Below, piece by piece: positions 1 to 11,800 of a stretch of 64,000 nucleotides of DNA; within the stretch, counting starts at the first letter, position 1, and each line of letters starts with the position of its first letter. This DNA comes from Atopsyche davidsoni (taxonomy: Eukaryota > Arthropoda > Insecta > Trichoptera > Hydrobiosidae), in contig JAILWY010000007.1 in NCBI GenBank assembly GCA_022113835.1, forward strand, positions 12,923,501 to 12,987,500. The letters run 5' to 3'. The translations under genes were made by a program, and so were the position numbers. The notes beneath the pieces are model-generated. The model did no database searches, was not told where the DNA came from, and was given only the letters and a program-made list of their open reading frames with translations.

Positions 1-1522
1 TTTATCAGGGGATAGTATCGAGTTGATTCGGTCTTTTATTGCAGTGCCAGCAGTTCCAGCAGGGGTGTATTTAGTAAATAACTTAGTTATAAGGTATTAG
101 AGTGAGTAGCTTGTCCGCCCTCTCGTAGTCATAGTGTAAATATTTAGAGCTGGTATTCATTAGCGAGTTGTAGTGTTCTCGAAAAATTCCCATCCTATTA
201 GAATTAACAGATTTGAAGCGTATGGGTCGCCGTGAAATCGTATTATCTCCTAGGGTTTTTGGTATAGCGTGTTCTCCTTTAAGGATGGGATTTACATCAT
301 TGGCTCCGACCCTGGTCGGCGGGGTGCGTTCAAATTTCAAGAAAACGTAATATAGATCGTAGCTACTTGGAGTTGATGGTGTGGAGTGATAGAATCCTGT
401 GGATTTAACTGTCGTCGTAACATGCTTTGATACTATTTCGGGGATCCCAGGCGTTCCGTGTCACCATACCCATTTATAGTTACTAACAGTAGGATTTAGA
501 AACGTAGCGATTGACACCGTAGAAATAGAAAACGGAGAGTTTGAGGAGCGATTCTAAATACGGGAAGATTCAAATGCAGCATCAAGACATACTTCATATA
601 TCTGAAGGGCTAATTCCCTTTGTTCCTGCAATATTATAATTTCATCAGCGACCTCTGGTCGTCCAACGGATCCAGAAAGCGATAACTGCTCTAAAGGCAA
701 TTCGCTCAGCATTTCATCGGAACGAGGCAACAATCGGGACACTGCATTAGCAGCTCGCATCTTTAACTCTAATTTTCTTCGGAACGAGGCAACAATCGGG
801 ACACTGCATTAGCAGCTCGCAACTGTAACCTAAATTTCTTCGGAACGAGAATATACTGGATCCTGTTTGACGGTTAGAGGAAGTTGTCAAATGCGACTAA
901 AATTCTTTACATTCTCGTATCAACGGATCGCACTTCTAATTCTTCGATCGGATTTGTTTGGTTTTTATTCAAGATAAAATCTTGCTCGTCTTCAGTTAAA
1001 TATTAGGACAAAAGGGTTCACCTTTCAGTCGGAGTTTGTACGCGGAAATAGCTTCTTCGATTTACTTCGGCGGAGATTGGGTCGCTGCCTCTTTTGAGTC
1101 AATTCAACCTTAAGTTGGACTGGTTTAAGGGAGTCAAGGGGAGGCGAAATATTAAATCCGTTAATATTTCATGGTAAGGCGACAATCGTAGGTAGGGGGG
1201 GGGCGGTCTGTTACCGAACCTTCCCATCTACTTTAACCTCACGGGATTGTAAAATAAACTTCAAAACAAACAAGTCCGAGAAAACTTTAAAATTAAGATT
1301 TATATTTTAAGGGTAGTCATAGTAATCGTTAACATTGGGTTAGGTCAGTTTAGACGTGACACCTTCAAGGGAGTCAGTAGTATTATTATTTTACGTTTAG
1401 GGGTTTAGTTGTTCAAGTACGTTTGGGTCCGAGTCATCCTTTTAGCTTAACTTAAAGGTTGACAAAGATTCAGTCGGACCTTTCCTCTTAGATTTAAGGT
1501 CTAAAAGGTCGGGAACGTCACA
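1..1522. other. Unassigned region with short minus-strand open frames
   Basis: I do not recognise this stretch. On the minus strand there are short open frames at 83-340 (85 codons) and 554-760 (68 codons), the second rich in Leu and Glu. They could be remnants of a mobile-element protein, but no catalytic or zinc-knuckle motif is visible. A 62-bp tandem duplication lies at 718-840. From about 840 to 1522 there is no convincing reading frame, only a G9 run near 1197. The region ends where homology to the DNA transposon begins. Confidence 0.3.
718..840. repeat. Two-copy 62-bp tandem duplication
   Basis: The unit beginning CGGAACGAGGCAACAATCGG at 718 is repeated from 780, and the first ten bases recur at 841, giving a period of 62 then 61 bp. 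The first 40 or so bases are identical between copies while the tails differ at several positions. The duplication covers the start of the minus-strand open frame 554-760. Confidence 0.85.
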
Positions 1523-3538
1523 ATGTTTTATTTGTCATTTCATACGTGATTTTTGAGATTAGTAGTGCTCCATTGTTTAGTGCGTTAACATGTCGGTGGA
1601 ATTACGGAGTGATAAACAAAATAATTTCCTTATCGGTTTGCCTAGATATCAAATAAATGGTGCAAAATTACCATCTAATCGACAAATTCCCTCGGTCCTA
1701 TTTTACAATATTCGTGAGGTTAAACTGATTGTTAGTGAAAGTGCAAATCTTGTGATTAGGGAGTGCATCATATATTGGGAAAAAACAAGAATTCCAACAA
1801 GGGCATATCCTAACTGCGTGAAGAAACTTGTTGATTTATATCATGTTTGGAGAGAGTTGCAAAAAAAATTGTAAGAAAACTCAGGTTACGTTCAAGAGCC
1901 GTGAGAACAATTTCAAAATTGATCTTGATAATTTGTTTGATATTGCACATGCTGATGCTTTTGAGAGAATGAAAATAGAGTAAGATAAATTATTTTTAAT
2001 GAAACAGAGAGAGCCAGATCGACCAGGATGCTTAGGTGGTGTTGATAAAAAATTGTCGGAAAAAGAAGATAGATCTAAACAACGACGATTGGAAGAAGAG
2101 GAAAGGGTTGTAAGACAAAGATAACCACTAGCTGCTGAAACTAGAAAATCAAGGGCAGAAGCAATAAAATCTGACTTCTTTGGAAGTAATGTACCCGACG
2201 TAGTCACAGTCCATTGGGATGGAAAACTATTACCCGGGTTAGATGTACGAAGTTCTAAAGAAGAACGCTTGCCAGTTATTGCTTCGTTTGACGATAAGGA
2301 ACAGCTTCTTGCAGTGCCAAAACTAGAACATTCTTCTGAAAAACATCAAGCTAAGGCTGTCTCAACAGCTCTCTTTGACTAGAACCTTCACGATAAAGTA
2401 CAAATAATGTGCTGCAACACAACAGCTTTCAATACTGGCCGTTTCAATGGAGCTTGTGCTATTTTGGAGAAACTTTAGGAAGAGAATTGCTGTTCGTCTG
2501 TCGTCATCATGTTTATGAATTGGTCCTAAAAGCTATCTTTGAAAGCAAAATTAAGTAAATTACTAGTAGCCCAGATACTCCAATGTTTAAAAAGTTCAGA
2601 GAAAATTGGAAAAACATCGACGCTAGTAACATTGAACCATCTCTTAATTTCGTAAAACAACGTGTTGCCGAGACAGACATTCAAGCTTTTTTAATATTTT
2701 ATAAGGCAGAATTAGACAAAGGTTATGTAAGAGATGACTACCGCAAATTGGTCGAACTGTGCGTAATATTTTTGGGAGGAGACTCAGAGGAAAAATTAAA
2801 ACTAAGCCCCCCCAAAGCCATGCATCAGGCACGCTGGATGGCGAGAGCGATCTATTCTTTAAAAATGTGTTTACTTCAGTCACAATGCAGAATAACTGCG
2901 AAGGACAAAAAGACTCTACAAGATGTTTGCTTATATTTGTAAAACACTGGATGATTTCGTATCGGAAAAGAGCAAACAATTTTTATCACGACTGCAGATC
3001 GACGACAGTTTTCTAAAGGAAGATGTATCTTTTTGGAATAATAATAGTGCTTTTGTGGAAGCTAAAAGAAAAATAAGTTATTTGAGGGTTGTGAATGATA
3101 CTGCTGAAAGGGCTGTTAAAATGATGCAAGATTTTACGGGCTTATCGCGGCTGAAGAAGAACAAAAACAGTTCTTGCTGCGCTGTGTCCAGGAACATAGA
3201 AAATTGTATCCGGACTGTAAAAAAACAACTCTATAAAAAAGTTACCCTGGCTGATTGTTATTACTTTATGTTTTTGATTAAAGATTAATGTTCATTTAAT
3301 TGAATTTTTACTATTATTCACTTAATTTATTGCATTTATAATGATTTTATACCAGACCGAAATATCAAGACAAAACACGTTTTTTACTAAACTTTGAAGC
3401 TCGGTCGGCACTAGTTGCAATTTTTCTAGAAAGATGAAATTTTATATTTGAGTATCTTATAGCATTACTAAAAAAAGTAGAGGGTACCCATTTCGAAATT
3501 TGAAAAAAAAATTTTTTTGGTCATATAAGGGACACCCT
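1523..3538 (+). mobile_element. TIR DNA transposon, copy 1, 5'-truncated
   Basis: This is about 98 percent identical by eye to the complete copy at 45641-47842. Homology starts at 1523, so the left terminal repeat and roughly 180 bp of leader are missing. The right end is present and finishes with TAAGGGACACCCT at 3526-3538, followed by a (TA)n stretch. The superfamily is not certain: the termini are AGGGTGTCCC and the flanks are TA repeats, so a target duplication cannot be measured. Confidence 0.85.
1590..3285 (+). pseudogene. Broken transposase-like ORF of the AGGGTGTCCC element, copy 1
   Basis: Open segments at 1590-1874, 2583-2942 and 2923-3288 read as pieces of one protein. The first contains ARIPTRAYP-like text (here TRIPTRAYP) and a Cys-Val-Lys-Lys motif. 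The middle contains the stretch MHQARWMARAIYSLKM, which I associate with a family of arthropod transposon proteins of unassigned superfamily. Between them, around 2380-2530, lies a region resembling CCNTTAFNTGRFNGACAIL but cut by stops and a one-base deletion. Stops at 1981-1983 and 2122-2124 and the TAG at 2381-2383 recur at matching places in the second copy, so this is a dead gene. Confidence 0.7.
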
Positions 3539-5731
3539 AATATATATATATAAATATATATGGTATATACATATAAAAATCAACGCACCAATAAATCGAT
3601 GAACTGAAATCTTCTTATTCAATATTTAAAAATTTTTTTTTTATTGTTTTATGATAATTCGTTTAAAATGTGTATTTAAATATTTTAAGTGCATATTTAT
3701 TTATTATTTTGTTTCGTTTTTGCATACAAATGCAATTGAACTTGTCACCCTTAACCCTTCTAGAAGCTCCTTAAAAGGAAGTGTTGGTCTTTGCATGTAG
3801 CTTAAAAAGGCCTTCATGTTTTTTTTTATTATATCAAGAAAACTGATGACAGCCTGGAGAAAACAGCAATTCATCTCGTATGGTAGTTTATAGGGGTTGT
3901 TCTGCAGCCACCCCCGCCCCATTTACAGCCCATAAACACTTGTCACTTTATTAAGTAAAACTCCACCCAGGCTCTGCCCAGGAGGGTCATCTTATCACCC
4001 CTATTCTTAGAAGCCTCCGTATAGCTCTTTTTATAATCTTTGTAATTTATTTTTAAATTTAATACACAATGAAAAGAAGACATTTTCATTATTGTTTAAT
4101 TTTTTTATTTATTTGAATATCAGTATTAAAGAAATACCTAGTGCATAATAATCACTTGCTACAAGTCCGCGTACGTTTATTATTAATATCTCATGCTTAT
4201 TACGCGGTGTTCATATTTCAGAGACGTTTGCTTGGTTTGATAAGGGTTTATAGAACCTCACTAGTACATTTTTGAGAGAGAAGAACTTGAAATTACGTGC
4301 ACGAGCAAGCAATACCTGTTGGATGGGAATATCTTCACCTTCGTATACCTGCGTAGCTCTTTTAAATTAACGCAATGATAATACAGTTTTTATAGCGGGA
4401 CGACTTAATCGCATTAACTTTTTCAAAGCAACTTTATTAGTACTGTGGATCGGGACATTTAGCTGTCAGTTGTCGCGACGGAAGAGAAAATTACACGTTT
4501 TTAGGTTTATTACGTTTCTCACCGGTCATTATACAGACACATAAAAAAATGAAAATACCGGCTTTCATTAATCCTGATAAGTCTAACTGTCATATTTTAG
4601 CTTGTTAATAAAACCAAGTTGAACAAAAATTCGTAGAAATACATTGTTGTTTGTTACCTAACCTAAATATTTTATTCATTTACAGTCAATGCAATTTGTC
4701 GATCTATTTAATTATAATCAGTTTTCACACATTGACGACCGCAAAAAAAATTAGGAAGTCTATTATATTACTATTTATAAAGACAGTTATAAATAGTAAT
4801 ATAATAGACTTCAAAGGACCTTAAAAAGGTTACCAATATACGTTAAAAAAACATTTCTTATTTCATTCCTTTCTACGCACTGCATTAAACTTATTGACTG
4901 CTTAATGTTTTTACTTTTTTCTGAAAAATATATACTAGTATTTCTATATTTAGTTGATTATTTTTAATACTAAACAGACTCAGCATAAGTCATGCGCTTT
5001 TTTTGTTTGATAAAAAAATCTTAGCTGTCAATCTGAAAGGCGAAAGCTCTTGAGAATAAAATCCAAAGTAAAAAAAAAAAAAAGCTTCACCCACTCGTTA
5101 ACTAATTCGCTACATTACGCGATAATTTATTTTTGTAATTACATACATTAAGGAGATTAATTAAGTTTGTACATATATTTTTAAATAGTATCAAAGCATC
5201 GTCATTAATTAAAAAAAAAACTGTGACGAAGGATGAGATAAATTTATAGGACATAAACGCTAAATGTAGCATAATAATTTTATAACAAGCACGGATTAAA
5301 ACTTAAATATATTTAATTTATTATATTGCTGCTGTATAAAGGGAAATCTAAAAAAAACTTATAGATTCTAATGAATGTTATTTTGTGTAAATGGTCAGAA
5401 AGCAAGCGTGCTTCCCTCTGGATAATGTGGCAGGTTTTAAATAGCTTTGAATTTATATCTATAAAGTATTAAAATAAGATGGTATATTTAATTTGGAAAG
5501 ATAAAAATATGTATTCCGTAATTTGTACGCATAGTGACAAATTAAAGTTTTATGTGGTTTTATGAAAACGGATGTGATTTTGTGATTTTCAATCCCTATA
5601 CATCGCAAGACAAAAAACATCAAGCACCTCAAGACCCAAGAACCCACAAAATCTTCGAATACCAACGACGAACATGCTGATGTAGACTTGGTTTAAAAGA
5701 TATTTCACAAATAATGAATAATTTTTTGCAG
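3539..5731. other. AT-rich noncoding DNA
   Basis: No coding region is supported here. The stretch starts with a short TA repeat at the transposon edge, contains short poly-A and poly-T runs, and holds one perfect 26-bp inverted repeat (4755-4812). If the gene of exon 5732-5879 has a nearby upstream exon it is not visible; GC-rich, open, splice-flanked sequence like the known exons is absent. Confidence 0.5.
4755..4812. repeat. Perfect 26-bp inverted repeat with 6-nt loop
   Basis: Positions 4755-4780 and 4787-4812 are exact reverse complements, separated by AGACAG. Each arm begins or ends with GAAGTCTATTATATTACTAT. It could form a cruciform or an RNA hairpin with a 26-bp stem; the length and small loop are also compatible with a short palindromic mobile element. 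No flanking duplication is evident. Confidence 0.9.
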
Positions 5732-5879
5732 GGCCGGACCCGGCGGACCCGTACGGGTACTACGAGTGGCAGCTGCCGGAGGGGGAAGTGGGGCACGAGG
5801 CGTCGCCCCCGGGGCAGGCCGAGCCGGCGGTGCCCCTGCAGCGTCTCATGCAGCTGTTCGAAGACGACGACAACTTCAA
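5732..5879 (+). CDS. Exon of unrecognised gene (first visible exon)
   Basis: The acceptor is TTTTTTGCAG ending at 5731 and the donor is AA|GTAAGA at 5880. It encodes 48 whole codons rich in Pro, Glu and Asp, including YGYYEWQLPEGE and LQRLMQLFEDDD. The last two bases AA join the first G of the next exon to make Lys. The donor lies inside a 14-bp inverted repeat. Confidence 0.75.
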
Positions 5880-8800
5880 GTAAGATGCGTCTTACTTGAA
5901 GTTCCACGATTTCAGCTACCAGCAATGAGCGAAATAACTTAGAGATAAATGTGTTATGCCTCTCCTCATAGGAGGTTGGTGATCATTTCATCGATCATAT
6001 TTCTATCTATTTCACAGCCCCTTTTTTTTTTCGATTTTTCTTGGACAATCAGCTGGAAGATGCTACTGTTACAAAAAATGTGGCCGAAAAACGTCAAGAG
6101 TTTCCTTTCTTTGCACATTCTGTGCAAGACTCACTCATCTGTGCTGCGGTCAACCCATGGTATTTTAAAGATTCTCGTATAAAGCCACATTTCTACTGCC
6201 TCAATTCTTTGCGTATTAGCTGTTTTGAGTGTCCAAGCTTCAACTCCATAAACGAGAACTGAGACAACAGAACACTCGGTGAATCTCCAGGGAGATTTCA
6301 GTGTTATATCTCTTGAGAATAGTAGTACTGTCTCGATTAATTTTCCTGGTCATGATCCTAGTTCTCATTTGACAAGTTGCCGAATATTTTTTTCATTACT
6401 CTCTTCACGACTTTGCAGTACAATATGTTACCAAGTTACGAGGAGTGTGCGAGGTCGATGATGACCTCTTGGATCTTTTGGTGTTGATGTCTCTGTGGAG
6501 CTGGGCATTTTGAATGAACCACGGGGCATTGAGTTCCCAGCGGAGGATTTTATTTTGGATTACCTAGAGAGGCTTGTGTTTCTCGGGCGGGATGTATCCC
6601 CAGATGGGGCAGGCGTAAGTGAGGATTGGACGGAGAGTCTCTCACGCGAGAAGCGCTGTGAGCTCTTTATATACAGGGTGTCTAAAGAGAGTATCGGGTA
6701 TTTATTAGTTCAGTAAAACAAAAACTACTAGTAATCAAGTATTTTTTTATTGTTGATTATAAGAATACAAAATGGAAAGTTATTTCGAAAAGATGATGTT
6801 ATCCAAATGGTGACCGTTACGCGCTGCTGGCACTCTTCTAATCTGGAACAAAGATTGCTGATAACACGCTGACACATAGCCCTCGATATTGCTGCCATTT
6901 CTGATCTGATGTTTTATTTCAATTCCGTTAGGTTCGTCGGATTATTCTCATAAACCCTACTTTTAAAGTATCCCCATACGAAATAGTCAAGAGGGCTAAG
7001 ATCAGGGCTACTGGGAGGCCAGTTGATGTTACCTCTACGTGAAATGACCTTATTAGGGAATAATTCGTTAACAGCTTCAATTGATTGATTGGATGTATGG
7101 CAAGTGGTCTTGTTGTAAGCACGTTCTTGTGTTGAAACCTTGAAACTCCTGCAACTTTGGGCCCAAAAATTTTCGCAGCATATCGCAATAACGGTCACTA
7201 TTCACATTCACTCGATACCCCTTTTGGACACTTGGTATTGTTTTTGGCTGTTTCCTGGAAACGAGAAAAGAGTTTTTTTCTTTTAACGCCTTCTAATCAC
7301 TGGGTGGGGTTATGTGTTGGGGTGGGTGGATGTGGGTGGGGGTGGATAGGGGGATTTGGTGGGGGAGGTGGGGGGATGGCTTTCGGCTATTTTGTGTAGA
7401 GACAGTCTTCTAGGTTATATTCCAGAAGGTTGCTGATTGAAGAGTTTGGGACTAAGGGGGTGGAGATTTGGAAGGAGTGGGCGAGGTCAATGATTGTGTA
7501 TTCGTGTTTGTGTCTCTGTGAAGTTGGGCATTTTGAACGAACCACGGGGCGTTGAGCGCCCAGCGTAGCACTTTATTTTGAATGACCTGAAGAGGCTTGT
7601 AAGATAGGACGGATCATGACTTTTTATGACTCTTGATCAGGATTTTGTTGGATGGAGAGTTTACTTTTGTTACAGAGTATTTTTGGACACCGTAGTAATC
7701 GTGGATACGTATTGTTACACCGCTGATTCGTAGCTCGTAGACGAATCGCATGAAACATAGTTCGGTGCAGGTGTGCTTGAAATACGATAGTGCAAGTATC
7801 AGTGATGTAATGTGTCTGTGCAGGTATCAGAGGAAGCGCTCCGGCCTCCGCGCCGCGCTGGTGGCCAGGCGGGGCCGGGAGTTGCGCGCCGCCCACGCGC
7901 CGGACCTGGACGAGGGGCTGGGCTCCGTGGCTCGCCGCTCCGGCCCTGGTGAGACTCCACACCTCGGCGTGGGTGAGTTCTGTAAGCATCCGCCTGCCAC
8001 TCACTACCGCCACTTTACCCCGAGTAAAGCCAGCCGTGCACCGGCAGACGACTGGAAACTGACTGACGGCGCGTGAGCATAATCTCACCATTCAATGAAA
8101 AAAAAAAAACACTTGCAATATACATCAGAGGCGTGCCACAGCTTCAGAAGCAGATCGAGTCTGTATCTATTTCAATTTAACCGTGCAAAAAAAGCGGTAT
8201 GGAATTCCTGTAATTTCGCTATCTACAGCAAAACGAGTGTCGTAGTCGTCACAAGTTGGAATTCGCTACAGTTGCTTATAACCGAGTTTTTCACAAGTTG
8301 GTAATAGTAAAATGTGAGTTTATCAAAATTTTGAAACAAGCAATGATAAACAAACTACGTATTGCTAATTTACCGATGAAATAAATATAAAGAAAAAAAT
8401 AGTAATGGAATCTTAACTATTTCGTTATGTTTGTATATTTTTAAATTAGATTCAAACCCCTGACCTCATGGGTAGATCAGGAACTACATTAACCACTGGG
8501 CCACTGGCTTCTAGCTTGCTTGCCACACGATTTTATTCACTTCTTGGTAGCTTGCTTCTAATAAGGTATAATTTTTTTTATTTTCTCATTTTCTCGATTT
8601 TAGGAAATTTGAGAAAGGCAATAAATATGGCGGGTCTTACAGAGACATCTCGGTACTTTAAGATTTCAAAATATAACTAAGTTATACGAGATGGTTCAAA
8701 ATGTATGGTCTCATTTGAAAAAGATAAACAGGTTTTTTTTTGTTTTAAAACTGACAAAAATTATAAATATTACTATATAAATTAAAATAAAGTTATTCGC

Positions 8801-11800
8801 AATAACAGAAAAAAAATATGGCATCACAAAACACAACCTAAATTTCAACGTTTTGATTCCATTACTGAAGTATTCTTAAAAAAATTCATTTCAATTCCTT
8901 CAAGATGACCAGAACAAGTGTTTGAACATCAGAATATAATAAAACGCGCATTTATACTTCATATGGAGTATTACAAATTAAGCCAGTGTATCGTGAATAC
9001 TCAAGAATCTTATTCAAATAACAACGACCCTATAACACAAAAGCTTATAAAATAAGGCATATATTTTATTTCGGTCTAGAAGTGATACCTAGTCTATTGT
9101 TTTTGGTACCATGAGTTTAGAGACACGCGTATTGCCCTGAGTCAGCTCTCAATTGCCCACTGGTCTATGCTTTACGTTCTCAGCTGATTCAGTTAAATGA
9201 TTTACTATGTGATATGCCACTCTTTGTGCATGCTTATTTACACTATAAAGCTTTTAGGGGCGGCGTCGACTCGAAAATTGCATAGAAATATTTTTTCTGT
9301 GCATGATGCTTGATTTAACATTAAGATTATTTTTTTTCGGCACTCTATTAAGGGTCTAGGTCGTATAATCGAGTTTTTTTGATCATTTTCTAGTCCGTTT
9401 TGCGAAAAATCCACTGCACCAATCGAACAAATTTAAATGCAAAAAGTTTGATACATCCCTTTTTCCGAATAAAATATATTTTTATTTCTTATAAATTTAC
9501 TATTAATATGATAAATATGTGTTTTTACGATTGAAGTGTAGGAATTTGGAGATTCATCTGGTCCATTTTACAAGAGTCCTAAACATTAAAAGCTATTTTT
9601 TTCAATTGAAATTAAAATATTAAATATAAACCAAGTGCGTCTTATTATTACAAAAATTAAAAAAAAAAAAAATCTTTAACAAGCTTTGGTTTTGAAAAGT
9701 CGTCATTTTATCCAATTTTTCAACATCTTCAAGATTTTATTTTACCCTGAAAATGGACGTTAATTAAATAATAAAAAATAGATAAATATAATTTATAGTT
9801 TTCTTAATACTCTGTAAAAAATGAACTTTGACATAGAAAAATAAAGTGACAATTAAATTAATTAAATTTTCAAAACTAAAGTTTGTTAAAGATTTTTTTT
9901 TTTTAATTTATGAAATAATAAGTCGCACATGGTTTATATTTAATCTTTTTATTTTAATTGAAAAAATAATTTTTGAATGTTTAGGACTCTTGTAAAATGG
10001 ACCAGATGAATCTCCAAATTCCTACACTTCAATCGTAAAAACACATATTTATCATATTAATAGTAAATTTATAAGAAATAAAAATATATTTTATTCGGAA
10101 AAAGGGATGTATCAAACTTTTTGCATTTAAATTTGTTCGATTGGTGCAGTGGATTTTTCGCAAAACGGACTAGAAAATGATCAAAAAAACTCGATTATGC
10201 GACCTAGACCCTTAAGAACTGTACATATTAAATTAAATTATTTGTAGTAATCAATAATTAATTTTTAATTATACGGGTTTATTGTGTATACGATGTGTTT
10301 TTAGGGTATCAATTATTCACCGCAATATCCAGCAACTTGATATATCGATATCTCATTTTTATTTATCGATTCTAACTTTTGCTCAGCGACAGAACCGCTG
10401 TGGTTTAATTGGACACAGACCCAAACCGCAAAATCCGGGTGTGGCTTCGAATTATACAAATATTTTAATCTTTATTTCGTTGATCTAATCGATTTTCTAA
10501 AATCTGTTTATTTTCATCGATATATTTAAATGGTATTTTTGAAACGACAAGAAAAATATTATATCAACATCAACGAGTGCTAATTTTTTAATGGAAACAT
10601 GCAATAAACAGTAATCTAAAGTACGCCTGTAATTGTCTTTAAATATTTAAAGTAAATTTTATTTATGACAATGTTTTTAATATTTATCTGTCTTACTTAA
10701 CTTTTTCATTTCCAAATAAACGCATTTTGTTCGTCATAAATGACTAAGCGAAAAATGCAGGAAAGGCTTAAGTATCGACATACTGCCGAAGAAGCCTTTG
10801 TTTGAGAACCACTGATGCAAATTTCACAAGATGGTCCAGGCAATAAAGACAAATGAGAATTCCTAGAAAAGGTCGAATGAAAACACGGTCGTTTGGGAAG
10901 CACTGAAGCGCATGAGTTTAATTTGGCGCAACCTTGCTTACGAACACTGGACATTAAGTATTTTTAAAATTAAATTTATAATAGTTCATTACTGCAAAAT
11001 TTATTTTTAATATTGTATATTGAACGTTGGAAATTGTTGCGAAATGAGTTTTTTTTTCAATTATGTTTTGCAGAGTATAAAAAAAAACACATTGCAAAAA
11101 ATTTATATCTAGACAATAAAATATAATTTAGATCACTATATAAAAACATAGTTAAAAAAAATCCTATTAGTTATATTCAAAATATTTTCAAGAACTAAAA
11201 AAATGATATTCTAAGAATTTGGTTCTCAAAATCCTTCTATAATAGACATGTACTTGAAACGTAAGAAAAATTAAATAGCTATATAAAAGTGTTTTATAAT
11301 AACTGCGGTTTAATCTATGAACTGTATATATGTATATAAATATGGCTGTAAAAATATAAAGCTTCAGCAACCATAATCACTCCGAGGAAACGAATATATC
11401 GGAGCCTCTTTCGTGTGTTATAATTTAAAATCAACCCTCAAACCGTTACAATACTTTGAATGACGTCAGTATTTCAGGATTCTGGGAAGGCCGCCTTGCG
11501 CTACCCTTTGGGTTTTCCGTGAAACACCGCTCGCTTTATATTTCAGACTTCACAATGCTTATTATCCATCGAATTCTGGAAACTCGACTCGCCATAAATA
11601 TTCGGGCGACGGCGACGTATTGTCAACTAACTTTTGGCCGGGAGTACACACGTGTCATTTTTCATAGCTAAAACTTTGCTGGACTAATTCAAAACCTGTT
11701 TAAGCGCTGAAGAAAAAATATTTCAACGTTGTGAGAACCGTTTTTTTTATTATTGATATGCATTCGACCAATGGCTTTACAGCCAAAAATAAAAATATTT

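Noticed and set aside
5714..5899. Arg-Thr-rich plus frame overlapping the first visible exon
   Set aside because: It reads through the acceptor and donor in a frame that does not match the downstream exons.
8440..8512. Functional tRNA gene
   Set aside because: A and B boxes are present but the arms do not pair as a tRNA, so it was called a SINE head.
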